Shown: positions 23,954 to 35,054 of the stretch, piece by piece
Layout of the letters: every line of letters begins with the position of its first letter
Position numbering within the stretch: position 1 is the first letter of the stretch
DNA from: Linyphia triangularis
Lineage: Eukaryota; Arthropoda; Arachnida; Araneae; Linyphiidae
DNA: 64,000 bases
NCBI GenBank assembly: GCA_963978545.1
Contig: OZ021732.1
Span: forward strand, 27,496,123 to 27,560,122
Reading direction: 5' to 3'
Notes under the pieces: model-generated
What the model was told of the DNA's origin: nothing
Seen by the model: only the letters and a program-made list of their open reading frames with translations
Database searches by the model: none
Translations under genes and position numbers: made by a program

Positions 23954-26606
23954 GTATAAACTAAAGAACAGCCAAAAAACGTCCCTGCAAAACCGGCTGC
24001 ACTTTATACCCTTTGAGATCTCGAACTCTGCAAGGAGGCATGTTGTAATAAAGAGCATCAGTGCTATTTTAGTTGCCGACTTTGTAATCCGACCAAATTT
24101 CAAAACCGAGAAGCGTTTTGTTCATTCCTAAAAAATGTAGGAAAACATCAGTTCTCATTTATGTTTCAAGTTATTGCCTTCTAATGAATTTATAACCCAC
24201 AACTTTCATTTATAAGTTACTCTCAGAGAATGTTAATGATCATCATCTATACATATTTGCCACCACCATTTAAAAAAAATTGCATTCCACAAAAAGTAAA
24301 TTACGTCATAAGGTGAAAAGTCATTAGATCTGGTCACTGCAACGTTAGGCACGCTACCTATTTTGTACCATTTTAAATAATGAGGCTTATAAAATACAGG
24401 TTTTTATTCGAAAGGAAAGTAATCTAACTTTAAAAAAAATATATGTTACGACATTAAATGGGCTTTCAGCATTGCAATTAAAATACTTAAAAGAGGAGCA
24501 ATGGGGAAACGGAAAAACGGCTTTTTTTTTCTTGTTGGAGAGATTCTGTGGTTATTTTCGAATTTCCGTTTTAGATACGCCAAAACTTTCTTCACGCTAG
24601 TCAAACAATTACACGTGATCATCAATCAAAGACATGGAACAGATTATCCTTTCACTTTACGGACAGTAGCTGCAGACAATGAACAAAAAGAAATTTCTCA
24701 GCATTAAATCTACACGCATCAAAGTGAATAAAATTATAGCGTAGGAAACTGCATAGTTTTGTTTGTGAGGTGAAAAGAGCATACATCATTCTAATGAATG
24801 AGATAGAATTTAATTTAATAATAGTAATTAAAGAAAATTTTAATCAGAACATTCAGAAATAACACTGGAAAGAGATATTAAAATTCCTTTGTTGAATATG
24901 AAAAGTAAATATTAATTTTCTAACTTCATTGGAAAAGAGAAGACTGAGTCTTTTAATTAAATTAAATTTTCATGGCTCTTTATTAATTTTATATGGAAAT
25001 AACTCATTTATAAAATAACAAAACTTCAATGCGTTATTTTATAAATGTTTAACAAAAAAAAAAAACAAAAAAAAAAAAAAAACACCTTTAATAAATTTTA
25101 AGTCTTGTATTTGGTTACTTTGGTATGAATACGATAAAAGATTATTTAAGTGAATGTTTCTCCAATGAGTGTAATTACATTTCGTAGGTTTTTAAGTTGT
25201 GGCAATACAGGTAACAAAACCGCATTTAATAAAATAGCAGAAAAATTCATTTTGGTTATTTAGTACGTATGTGCTTTCACAGACGAATATTTGAAGTAAA
25301 TAACCGTTCTTAACAAACTCTTATTTGCACTATGAAGTTAGAAAAATAACGTTCGGATAATGAAGAACTTATTTGTAAAATAGCACAAAATACGAATAAT
25401 ATCTGAAAACTTTTGTTCATTTTATTATAAATTTGCTTTAACGGTTGAATAGTTGAAGTAAATTACAGTTCGTAACAAAACCCTTCTTGCAGCGTGAAAT
25501 GGGAGGGGGGGGGGGACATCGTATCTGGACAATGAGCAACTTATTTAATAAAATAGCAGAAAACATTAACTACATTTGCAAACTGTATTGATAATTGTAG
25601 TATAAATTTCCTCTAACTGAATAATAGTTGAAGAGCAATACAATTCGTAATAATATCAAATTTAATTTATAAAGAAAGTCGTATTTCGAATGTTTCAAGA
25701 AGAAAGGACTTCATTCAGCTTTGTTGCTTCATATATACATAAAAAAAAACTATCATTAAACATCTTTGTGGTTTTATGCTTTTGAAGAGAGAAAAAAATG
25801 GGGGTGAAAAAAATGATTATAAATTTTTGTGATGCTCAACGAACTTCTTTTTTTTTCCTCCTGCGAAGCAATTAGAAGATTGTGATTGATAGCGAATTTG
25901 AAAGTGTCATGAACTGGCAGTTCCAGTTCCTTCATTCCCTAGAACACTACAGCTTCAAACCCCCTCATCTTGCTTATATCTGTTACTTCCTTCTGGAAGA
26001 GCGTTAAAAAACGACAATCACTCGGAATGAATTATTCGTTCTCGCAAAGAAACAAACAGCACCTTGTTTCATTTTTCATTTATGGAACCTTCGTTAATTC
26101 TGACTGAGTTCGTTACACTTTTGACACTTGCGAATCGAACATTTGTTGTTGTCGATTCCAGGTAACTTGAACTTGAATGCGTCAAGCAACTTCCCTGTCT
26201 CAAAACAAATGGATTTTCTGTTTGTGTGAATACGAAGAAATAAATATAAATAAGATTTTATTTCCTATGTAATAATTTCTTCAACACTGTAACCTAATTA
26301 AAAGGCTATCGAATCAAAAAGTAATAAAGTATTAGGAATCGCAAACAGGAACTGAAGAACAAAGAACAGGAACTTCTATTGGACAATATATTTGTGAACT
26401 GGACAAGAAGGTAGTGTTGAGTGTTAAAAAAAAACCTTACTGAGTTTTGACCTCAGATTAGAATATATTTTATTTCAAGTAAAAAAAAAAAAAAAACACA
26501 CACACACACTGAGACTAAAACTTTTTGTTGGAACAAAAAAAGCTAATACTGGCTGGTGTCTCCCTGGACCGCAATGATGGTGGTTAGTCAATGACTTATA
26601 GAATTA
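23954..26606. other. Intron 1, AT-rich, nothing recognised
   Basis: This is mostly AT-rich sequence with A/T homopolymers and a G-run (about 25502-25514). The patch near 25850-26230 is slightly GC-richer but has no motif I recognise. A short open frame at 24501-24707 is unsupported. Confidence 0.5.
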
Positions 26607-26921
26607 CTAGCTGAATACCTGCTCTTCTCTACGAAATTTTACCATGTACATTTTATAAATAAAAAGATGTTCATGCACTCGCTTTGCCGTAAAATTAGCG
26701 ATCGAGATCACTCAAATTTCAGAGTTATGACTACATTGGAAGTGAGACATTAGGATATTCCCCGTTTGAAACATTTCGACTCCTTAAAATTTGTTAATCC
26801 AGATCGGATTAGTTTATATTTTTCTATTCTTGTCGACATTTGTACTAAATTTCAGACTTGTGGCTAAATGGGAAATAGAACTAGTGATGAATCAGTAAGA
26901 AATTTGGCTTTTATACATAGA
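26607..26921 (-). mobile_element. Short non-autonomous Helitron (minus strand), relative of Helitron D
   Basis: Read on the minus strand it begins TCTATGTATAAAAGCC after an A and ends GCAGGTATTCAGCTAG before a T, as a Helitron should. The 3' end matches Helitron D (7006-7009) including ATGGTAAAATTTCGTAG. It contains only two repeat units (TAGCCACAAGTCTGAAATTT and TAGTCATAACTCTGAAATTT types), against seven in Helitron D. Length is 315 bp and there is no coding capacity. Confidence 0.75.
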
Positions 26922-27292
26922 TATTAAACGGATTGGAAAGAAAAGAGTTTTAGGAAAAGGAATAATTGAAGTCGAGAAAATTTAAGAGAATCAAGTCGGG
27001 AAATACTGTCTATTGTATCACGAAGGTGTCTTTTGTACTTTTAAGAAAGCAGTTTTTGGGCTATCTTTCTACAAAAAGATGATTTTGGCACTTAGACCAA
27101 ATTTATTTCAAACACAATTGTTACTTGCTTATTGACACCAAACGTATTTTCAATTCCGAAACTGCTCACACACAAAGACAGACAAAGAGAAAGAGGGGGA
27201 AAAGCAGGCAAGATTTAAAAAAAATGCATTTTATTATGTAAGATATTTAATGTAGGTTTGCGTTTTATAAAATAACCAACCAATGAATTAAC

Positions 27293-27324
<32 letters not shown>

Positions 27325-28379
27325 GTATAAACATAAAGAAGTATTTAGATGATATTTTTTTCTGTATTTCATTTGACTCTCAGGATTAAATCTTAAGGAT
27401 ATAATAATTCAATCAATAACTTAATGAGTAAACCGTTTATAAAGAAGGACCTTCAAGAACTCAAATGCCTTCTTATTAACCAATAATTTATTCTGATATG
27501 AGACCGTCAAGCTGACTATCTCAACAAATCCTCATCCCCCCCCCCCCAAAAAAAAATTCAAATCTCATGGAATCCAATTCACCATTACTGAATCTGGAAT
27601 ATGTGCTATCGTATGATAAAAAGAGCAGAATATGTTGCCACCATTTATTTCTTACTGGAAAACTTTATCAAGAAATACATTTCTAACATAAAAGAGATCT
27701 TGTTCAATTTTATCACATCTATACGTGTACAAAAGAGATCTCAATCGATGTCATCATGGTACTTCAAGTTGTTTTTTTAGCAAAGGATGATAGGATGTTT
27801 CTCCGGTATTAATCCAGTATACTCTTATTTTAAGGAATTTCAATCTCAATGCATTTAATTTTTTGCTGGAGAGAGAGGAGAAGCATTGCATTTTACGAGT
27901 CCATATTAATTGCTCTGATGGATGTAAAATATAAATATTATTAGCTAAATAGCTACAAAATGTACAGAAGCTAATATTTAGAAAAGGACTAAATATTTAT
28001 TGTATAAAATATTTATTGTATAAGACGAGAAAAATGGTCCGAGTTGAATCTTCCTATTTTAATGTATTACGTTCGCAGAAAGTATTTTATTATTATTCCA
28101 AAATAGTAAAACAATTAAGGTGTTTGGGATGATAATTTAAATACAAGACGAGAATGGATAATTGAAATTATTTTCCAAAGTTATTTACAAGAAAGATTTG
28201 AAAATAGCATTTATGTCTTTGGACTTATTAATCAGGATTTCGATGGCTTAAATTGGCCATTCTCGGCAGAATGCAATATTTCAGCAGCAGGAGAAATAAA
28301 ATTATTGAAATCATTAAATGTTTGAAAAAATTTCCCCCGTAGAATTTATCAATTACAATTCAATTGTGAAATTGGCGGA
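26922..28379. other. Intron 1, AT-rich, nothing recognised
   Basis: Contains a T29 run (27296-27324) and a C-run followed by an A-run near 27536-27556. No gene or element recognised. Confidence 0.5.
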
Positions 28380-29010
28380 GATCGTCTGATAATATATAGA
28401 AATCATCCATAGTTATTCCATGGATATAACGTCCACGGACAGGATGTCCATGGACATGACGATTTCCTTGTTACTGTTTAGTTCCGAATGGAAGTTTAAG
28501 TTCATAAACATGAGAAATCTAAATTGATATTTGTACAACTAGTACAATCAAATAAGTAATTATAATACTAATTTTATCATGACCATAGATATGATGGTAT
28601 GATCTTTACAATTGCAGCTATTTCACATATAAATAATAAAATATGATTCTTGTATTGAAAAATAGAATACACTATGTCTATTGGAACCAAAATGGTTACA
28701 CTGTACTTCTTTCCAATATCATAGTTCACTTGTTGTGTCACTTGGTGGACTGTTAAATAACTAAAAACTATTGTCCACTGACATGACGCGTCAGCCTTGC
28801 GACTAGAAGTATTGCATTAATTGTAATGAAATTACTGCTCATAAAAGTCTTATACACAAGCACTACATTGCTTAACATAAATAAATATCATAAGCATTAA
28901 GGAAATATGAAATGAAATTAAAATACTGGTAAAGTAAGCAAATTCGAGTTGGCGAAAGTCCATGAGCATGACAAATCATATCCGTACTTTTTTAGTACCC
29001 AAAAAATATT
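28380..29010. repeat. Second region with the TCCAcgGAcaTGACg motif
   Basis: The motif occurs at 28430 (TCCACGGACAGGATG), 28444 (TCCATGGACATGACG), 28773 (TCCACTGACATGACG) and 28962 (TCCATGAGCATGAC). The last spacing of 189 is close to the spacing seen at 10392-10960. Text after the last motif (GTACCCAAAAAATATTTTTA) also resembles that after the last motif of the other region (ATACCTAAAAAGTATTTTTA), after an indel. The two regions are probably copies of one old repeat family. Confidence 0.35.
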
Positions 29011-30520
29011 TTTAAATTTATATTACTTGTTTCGAGGAGTTTTGATTATATTAAAATATATTCCATGGTAACAGAAATATCCAACTTATCAAAGTGATGA
29101 AAAAATGGCTGCTAAAAATTTTTTGTGCGTTTTAAGGAGAATGACCCAAATACCATCATCTCACGTTGAACATTTTCCAACACAAAGTTTCACTTTAATT
29201 TTATGTATTATAGTGTAAGAGTTATAATAAATGATAGAATTTTGCTATATATCACGATAGGAAACTATTTTTATTTCTGTGTATAAATTATTAAACAGCC
29301 ATATCCTGAATCAAAGTTTTCACTAGAATGATAAATAGTTAGAAATATAATTTGTACCGAGAATAATTTGTATACGAGACCATTTATTATATATTTAATA
29401 GATTTGGTAGTTAGCAAACATGACGGTACGAAGTTTTTGTATCTTGTTAAATAATTCAAAGTTGAATGCTATGAATAAATGATAATGATTTACGGTAAAA
29501 ATGTATCTGTAATAAAATGTAATTAATTCATTGCGATGGTGTTTGCCTCAATTGATATAATTTCCATAAATGCACTAACATTCAAAAAATGTACAAATTA
29601 GATTTTGAGTCAATATACAGAAAGATAAATCACTCCTACTCTTCAAGCCTAATTATAGGCTTGTCTGCGTGAATACCAATAAATACACGTTTCATGTGTG
29701 AACTGGCGAAGTAGCTTCAAGGTGAAATCGCTCAGAGGTTAAATAACGTCAAACACAAATTATTATCATAAGAACGATGAAGAGTTACGTTCTGATCGAT
29801 ATCTATCGTAGGCAAAATTGATCTCAATTAATCAATACAATAAAATGTATAGAAAATATACTAACCTGTCATATTCTATTCTAAATGAACTCACATTGAA
29901 TAGTGTTAACTGCAATACCCATCTCAATATTCCAGAAAGGTTAATATAGCTTGAAGTTTGATGTTGGAAATGTTGGTAATAATAATAATGGTATGGGGGG
30001 GGGGGTTGTACTTAGAAGATATTTGCTACAGTTTTAAAGGTTATTTTTGTGATTATTTTTAAAATGTATAAGAAAATAAAGTTTCAAAATGATAATTATT
30101 TATATCCTTGATACCAATCTTATCACATGTTCCGAACTATGTTTTCATTTGAAATATAATAGAGTGAAAAAGTGGCTACAATAAAAGCTGCTTCAGATGC
30201 TAAACCTCATCTATACATTGGGACATGCTTACTTGAGATCACCGAATACGCTGCAACGATGTGTGAGCCGGTTTTACTAAGCCCTGATTGGCTAATTGGA
30301 ACGATGTGTGGCCGATTCGTTAAAACTCTTATAGTATCCGTGGTTAGAAAAGTAAAATACTAATACAAATTTAAACTTATGAGTGCTTATTTTCTTTTTG
30401 TTATCAACATATATTTAAGTTTAATACAAAACTATGTGCGCGGGTTATCAATATTACTATAAAAAATTGTGATTAGTCTGGAACTATATCTTTACGTGGA
30501 AGGATCTCTCCAACAGCGTA
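29011..30520. other. Intron 1 sequence left of the BEL/Pao element
   Basis: AT-rich. A short open frame at 30172-30363 contains a repeated AACGATGTGTG word and no known domain. A G-run lies near 29995-30006. Nothing else was recognised. Confidence 0.5.
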
Positions 30521-30525
30521 TACTC
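30521..30525. repeat. Target-site duplication of the BEL/Pao element (left)
   Basis: TACTC directly precedes the left LTR and is repeated at 36713-36717 after the right LTR. Five bases is the usual duplication length for this retrotransposon group. Confidence 0.9.
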
Positions 30526-30780
30526 TGTTCTTAATCGTAAATAAATTCTTAAATACTCCAGGATGATGTTGTGTGTCGTATGAGTTCAACGGTACCAAAC
30601 ACGTAAAAATGAAACATATATTTATTATTGGGTAACACCGTAAAGAACGGAGCGCCTAGACGCGCGTCCGATCTATTTTAATTACGTATACAGAGAGAGA
30701 GTTACATGGGAGGGAAATGATTTTATCTTCTTCCCACGCATGCGCGCAGGCAGCAGAACACTTATTCGTAATTCCCAACA
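30526..30780 (-). repeat. BEL/Pao 3' LTR
   Basis: On the minus strand it begins TGTTGGG and ends AAGAACA (TG...CA). It differs from the right LTR (36458-36712) by two substitutions, near 30583 and 30719. The inner side is a purine-rich stretch (AAAGGTGGGAGTA read on the minus strand). Confidence 0.95.
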
Positions 30781-30937
30781 TACTCCCACCTTTGGAGTTT
30801 TTTTCAAATATAAAACTACAAATTACACATGATACAAACTCAAAATCAAATATTAATATAGTAAACCAATATAGAATTTACAAACAAAACATTCTTAACT
30901 ACAATTAAGATATTAATATAAGAAACACAGATACACA

Positions 30938-32176
30938 TTACAGACGGCAGGGTGGTTTAGAAATTCGGCCACTTCTAGTTTTCAAAATGTTGTTACTAAA
31001 TAATGGTTCATTGTTATCATGAATAGGACTGTCCAGTTCTAGTCTATACAGTCTTTGGACAGGCCTCAACAGTTCAGTAGATTCTGTTTTGATTCGAGCA
31101 AGCCTCGTATGGCCGTCTTTGCCTGGCATTAATTGCAACACTCGAGCCAAATTCCAATAGTTACGTTTTCTGTTCGTATCTTCTAATAAAACAATATCAC
31201 CGACAGAAATTGGGTTTTTAATTTGTTTCTTAAGAGATTGTTGACACAACTGTCCTAAATACTCGGATCGAAATCTTGATCGAAGTAATTCACGTATTTT
31301 TTGTAGATGTTTTGAACGCTTACTTAATTGAGCGTGATCTACTTCATCAATGTCTGGGACACCTAACGTTGTTAATTCATGCAAAAACATGGATGGCGTC
31401 AAAGGAGAAACTGTGTCAATGTCTTCGGACACATAAGTTAGAGGTCTGGTGTTTATAACTCGCTCACAATCACACAAAATAGTAAGCAACTCTTCATAAT
31501 TAAGTGATGCACGTCCCAATATTTTTCTTAATATTTGCTTAACCATTCGGACAAGTCGCTCCCACCATCCACCCCACCAAGCAGCGGAAGGAGGGTTAAA
31601 CTTCCATTGAATTTTATGCTCTATGGCTTGTGAACTAACATGATTCCAATCAATGGCGTTCAAAACTCTACTAGCACCTAAAAAATTCGAACCGTTATCG
31701 GAATATACTATTTTCGGACGGCCACGACGAGCAATGAAACGTCTTAGTGATTGCAGGAATGCTTCAGTAGACAAAAGAGTAACCAACTCAAGATGAATCG
31801 CGCGATATACTGCACAGGTGTATAAAACAATATATGCCTTTTGTCCGCCTTTAAGGTAAAGAGGACCAGCCAAGTCGACTCCTACAATTTCAAAAATTGC
31901 TGCATCGCGCACTCTGTCCGCAGGTAAAACTCCAGGTTGAGCCTCACCTCGGTCACTTGTAAAACGCTGACATTTAACACATTTTTTGATACAATCACGA
32001 ATTGTTTTACGAGCTTTCAAGATCCAAAATTTTTCGCGTAAATTTGACATTAACATAGAAGTGCCTGCATGCATATAATCCTTATGTACACTAATAATCA
32101 GCAATTTCACAACGGGGTGCTTTGAAGGCAAGATAATAGGATACTTAAAAATCCCGTGTATCCTCTCTAAATACAA
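30938..32176 (-). CDS. BEL/Pao integrase region of pol
   Basis: This 412-codon frame carries the zinc-binding HHCC motif (H31, H36, C66, C69, ending KCVKCQR). The DDE core follows, with D101 in VGVDLAGP, D160 in VYSDNGSNF and E206 in GGWWERLV. A C-terminal Pao-type domain (VGDIVLLED, then WNLARVLQLMPGKDGHTRLA) closes it. Integrase inserts the reverse-transcribed copy into the genome. It is not a separate gene: it is the end of the pol frame, separated from the preceding segment by a one-base frame change in the run at 32147-32151. The stated first residue is only the first codon after the frame opens, and a TTG, not a real start. The stop at 30938 is the natural end of pol, 157 bases before the 3' LTR. 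Confidence 0.93.
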   Translation of the reverse strand: MYLERIHGIFKYPIILPSKHPVVKLLIISVHKDYMHAGTSMLMSNLREKFWILKARKTIRDCIKKCVKCQRFTSDRGEAQPGVLPADRVRDAAIFEIVGVDLAGPLYLKGGQKAYIVLYTCAVYRAIHLELVTLLSTEAFLQSLRRFIARRGRPKIVYSDNGSNFLGASRVLNAIDWNHVSSQAIEHKIQWKFNPPSAAWWGGWWERLVRMVKQILRKILGRASLNYEELLTILCDCERVINTRPLTYVSEDIDTVSPLTPSMFLHELTTLGVPDIDEVDHAQLSKRSKHLQKIRELLRSRFRSEYLGQLCQQSLKKQIKNPISVGDIVLLEDTNRKRNYWNLARVLQLMPGKDGHTRLARIKTESTELLRPVQRLYRLELDSPIHDNNEPLFSNNILKTRSGRISKPPCRL

Positions 32177-32510
32177 TATTAGTTTTAGCTCTCAACAATC
32201 CATCATCGTCTAACACTGGTTTGAGATTTTTTAGTTTAGGATCAGAGCAACCCGTGAATGACTCTTGCTGAATGAGTTTAAACAAATATTTTTCTCCTCT
32301 ATCTATTTCATTCAAAGACAAATATTTCTCACAGTTATTATTAATTTTCTTTGACTTATCATAAAACCTTAAAATCCATGCAATCATTCTTACTATTTTT
32401 TTATACGAAGAAAAATATTTATAATACCAATTTAAATCATCCACAGATTTGGTCAAATTCGTAACAACTGTTTTACGCATTTCTGAATTAACTAAGCATT
32501 CATCTGGGTT
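32145..32510 (-). pseudogene. BEL/Pao pol segment between RNase H and integrase
   Basis: This open segment continues in the same frame as the upstream reverse transcriptase region, directly after the TAA at 32511-32513. It runs through the connection domain (DLNWYYKYFSSYKKIVRMIA) to another stop caused by the frame change near 32147-32151. Similar conserved Trp/Tyr-rich segments lie between RNase H and the integrase zinc finger in BEL/Pao elements. The two lesions isolate it from both neighbours. Confidence 0.8.
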
Positions 32511-34955
32511 TTAATTTGACTTAGGCCAATTTTTCTCACTTAGAAGAAGCCAATCTGGTCCCTCCCACCAACGCATTTCGATTAATTGTTCCACTGAACA
32601 ACCCCTGGATGCTAAATCCGCCGGATTGGCTATTCCAGGGACATGTTTCCATGCCAAAGGAGAAGTTAAAGATTGGATTTCTTTAACCCTATTTTGGACA
32701 AAAATTCCCCAATTTAAATTACGTTTAATCCAACTTAGAGCCGTGGAGGAATCAGTCCAACAGTGGATTGCTATCTCTGAAAGATGGAGATCACTTAAAA
32801 TCGAATTTAAAAGCCTAGCTCCTATGGAACAAGCCAAAAGTTCCAAACGAGGAATAGTGGTTGGTTTTAGAGGGGCAACTCTACTACATGCACTTAATAA
32901 ATTGACCTTAACCTGTTCATTTAATTCAATGCGCAAAAATATGCAACAACCATATGCTAATTGACTTGCATCGCAAAATAAGTGACAACTTAATAATTGA
33001 TTACCCGGTTCAATATTCAACCACCTGGGTATTCGTATATTCGTAAGCAAATGCAACTGAGCAAGCCATGTCTTAAATTTTTTAGCTAAATTCTCGGGGA
33101 TTACATCATCCCATTTAAGCTTTAACTCCCAGGTTTTTTGTAGAATAATTTTTGGTAATAATAATACGGGTGCGGTAAATCCTATTACGTCAAAAACTTG
33201 ATGAGCTTTAGACAATACAACTCGTTTCGTAATTTGCTCTTGTATCTCGGATACTGGGTCAATTTTGCAAGAAAGAGTATCTTTATCCGTATCCCATAAC
33301 ATACCTAAAACAGTGACCTCGTCCTCATGTGCTGACTGCTCCAACACCTTAAGAGGAACATTGGATTGCCACCCTCGTAAATTGAAATGTCCTTTAGACA
33401 TAATTATTTGGGACTCTTTAATAAATTTATCCATATCCACCTCAGAGTTAAGACTCGTCAAACAATTATCCACGTAAAAAGAGGGTCTTAAAATTTCAGC
33501 CGATTCTCTTAAATCATCGGAAACCGTATTCAAATGATAGCGTAAAGTGGCTGCCAATAGAAATGGACTGGAGGTTAAACCGAACGCTACACGTTTATGT
33601 CGATATGTTACCAGTTGGTCAAAATTGTCTTTCTCCCACCATAGGAATCGTAAAAAATCTCTATCGCTCTCTTGAATTCCGATCATACAAAAAGCTCGTT
33701 GTATATCACTAGAGACTGCACATTTATATTCTCTAAATCTATTAAGAATAGAAGGAATTTGGGAAATCAAATTTGGACCCGTAGCTAAACAATCATTCAG
33801 TGACAAAGAATTAATTGTTTTAGCAGACGCATTAAAAACTGGTCTAACTTTCGTAGTGGCATTATCCTTAAAAATTGGTCTGTGAGGTAAATAATGTTTC
33901 CCACTTAAATTTGCATCTAAATGTTGATCAGTCACTTGTTCAATAATACCAAGGGATAACCATTCCTCAAAAACATCACCGTAATACTTCATTTTATTTG
34001 AAGCAATTAATTTCCTTTTGGTGGCTATCGCAATTTTTTTTGCCAAGAGAAAATTTGTTTCTAACTGTTTCTGATCATTAATCCATGGTAACGCTACCTC
34101 ATATCTACCTAATTTATCAATTCGTAAACTGCGTAAAAAATATTTCTCAGTTTCCTGAGAAAGTCGGATCTCATCCTCCAAGATGGGATCACAAATTCCC
34201 AAAGAATCGAGGCGCCACAAATCAGTCAACAAACTATCTTTCGTTAAAAGATTCACTACATGAGATGCAATATTCGTTTGTATAACACTCTCGTGAGTAA
34301 TGACTGTATTTTGATGATCGCCCTCATTAATATTCGGTTTGGTGCCCATATTTCCAAAACATCCCATTAAAGTCCATCCAAGTTTACTGTGTATTGCGAT
34401 GGGGCCAGATGTTAAATTTATAACCTTACCAGTGAGTATTTTTGACAAGTAATCGGCGCCAATCAAAAGCTTAATGTCTGCTTTGGCTCCATCGTTTATT
34501 GCGAAATCTGAAATGGGAATATTTAATCTTTCGCATTCTTGCGCAATACTGAAAGAGGAAATGCGATTTATTTTTGAATATATCTGTGGCTGATTTAACA
34601 CAGAAATAATACATTTATAAGATCTATCAATATTACTTATTTCAATATGAAAAGATTCGTATATTCTTTCACGTACTTCAATACCTCCAAACAGAGATTG
34701 TTGCAATGTTATCTGACTTTTAGATTTAAAATTTAAACTTTTAATTACATCATCACACAGGTATGAATGCTGCGCACCAGAATCCAAAATTGCACGTATT
34801 AAAATCTCTTCATTACCATTATGTAATCTAACAACTAAGGTTTGTAACAATACATCAGAGAATTGTGTTTCCTTATTTAACGTAGTAATTGTAGAACGAT
34901 CTGGTTCCAACGTAAGATTTTCCGTTTCTTTCACGGGCAAATCTGGGCATAACAC
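32511..34955 (-). CDS. BEL/Pao protease, reverse transcriptase and RNase H
   Basis: The 814-codon segment contains an aspartic protease (ILDSGAQHSYL, active-site D58). It contains reverse transcriptase, with motif A at about residues 413-422 (VSSDIQRAF, D417) and motif C at 494-497 reading YVDN. RNase H has catalytic residues visible at D662 (FCDAS), E705 (PRLEL) and D735 (WTDSS). The protease cuts the polyprotein and the reverse transcriptase/RNase H copies the RNA. The open frame actually extends upstream to the frame change at 35047-35054 and includes a second cysteine knuckle, so no independent start is needed. The stop at 32511-32513 lies between RNase H and the connection region, where the reading frame continues unchanged afterwards. 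It is therefore a nonsense lesion. The second Asp of the usual YxDD box is Asn here. Confidence 0.93.
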   Translation of the reverse strand: MLCPDLPVKETENLTLEPDRSTITTLNKETQFSDVLLQTLVVRLHNGNEEILIRAILDSGAQHSYLCDDVIKSLNFKSKSQITLQQSLFGGIEVRERIYESFHIEISNIDRSYKCIISVLNQPQIYSKINRISSFSIAQECERLNIPISDFAINDGAKADIKLLIGADYLSKILTGKVINLTSGPIAIHSKLGWTLMGCFGNMGTKPNINEGDHQNTVITHESVIQTNIASHVVNLLTKDSLLTDLWRLDSLGICDPILEDEIRLSQETEKYFLRSLRIDKLGRYEVALPWINDQKQLETNFLLAKKIAIATKRKLIASNKMKYYGDVFEEWLSLGIIEQVTDQHLDANLSGKHYLPHRPIFKDNATTKVRPVFNASAKTINSLSLNDCLATGPNLISQIPSILNRFREYKCAVSSDIQRAFCMIGIQESDRDFLRFLWWEKDNFDQLVTYRHKRVAFGLTSSPFLLAATLRYHLNTVSDDLRESAEILRPSFYVDNCLTSLNSEVDMDKFIKESQIIMSKGHFNLRGWQSNVPLKVLEQSAHEDEVTVLGMLWDTDKDTLSCKIDPVSEIQEQITKRVVLSKAHQVFDVIGFTAPVLLLPKIILQKTWELKLKWDDVIPENLAKKFKTWLAQLHLLTNIRIPRWLNIEPGNQLLSCHLFCDASQLAYGCCIFLRIELNEQVKVNLLSACSRVAPLKPTTIPRLELLACSIGARLLNSILSDLHLSEIAIHCWTDSSTALSWIKRNLNWGIFVQNRVKEIQSLTSPLAWKHVPGIANPADLASRGCSVEQLIEMRWWEGPDWLLLSEKNWPKSN

Positions 34956-35054
34956 TACAAAGTGTCTTTTTTTACAAATAATGCATTTATGCTTAGAAAA
35001 ACATTTATCCGAATGGTGAGATAACTTCAGACAAACAAAACAGGCGTTTTTTTT
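34956..35054 (-). other. Gag-pol junction with frame change in an A8 run
   Basis: Gag ends in a TGA at 35027-35029, a few codons after a run of eight A residues on the minus strand (T8 at 35047-35054). The pol frame is already open across the same stretch and encodes Cys/His-rich residues expected right after the first zinc knuckle. A single-base change in the run, or ribosomal slippage on it, would connect the two frames. BEL/Pao elements usually have one continuous frame, so an indel or a sequencing error is the simpler reading. Confidence 0.7.

Noticed and set aside
32145..34955. Two separate retrotransposon genes on either side of the 32511 stop
   Set aside because: The reading frame is the same before and after the TAA and the domain order is continuous, so it is one interrupted pol frame.
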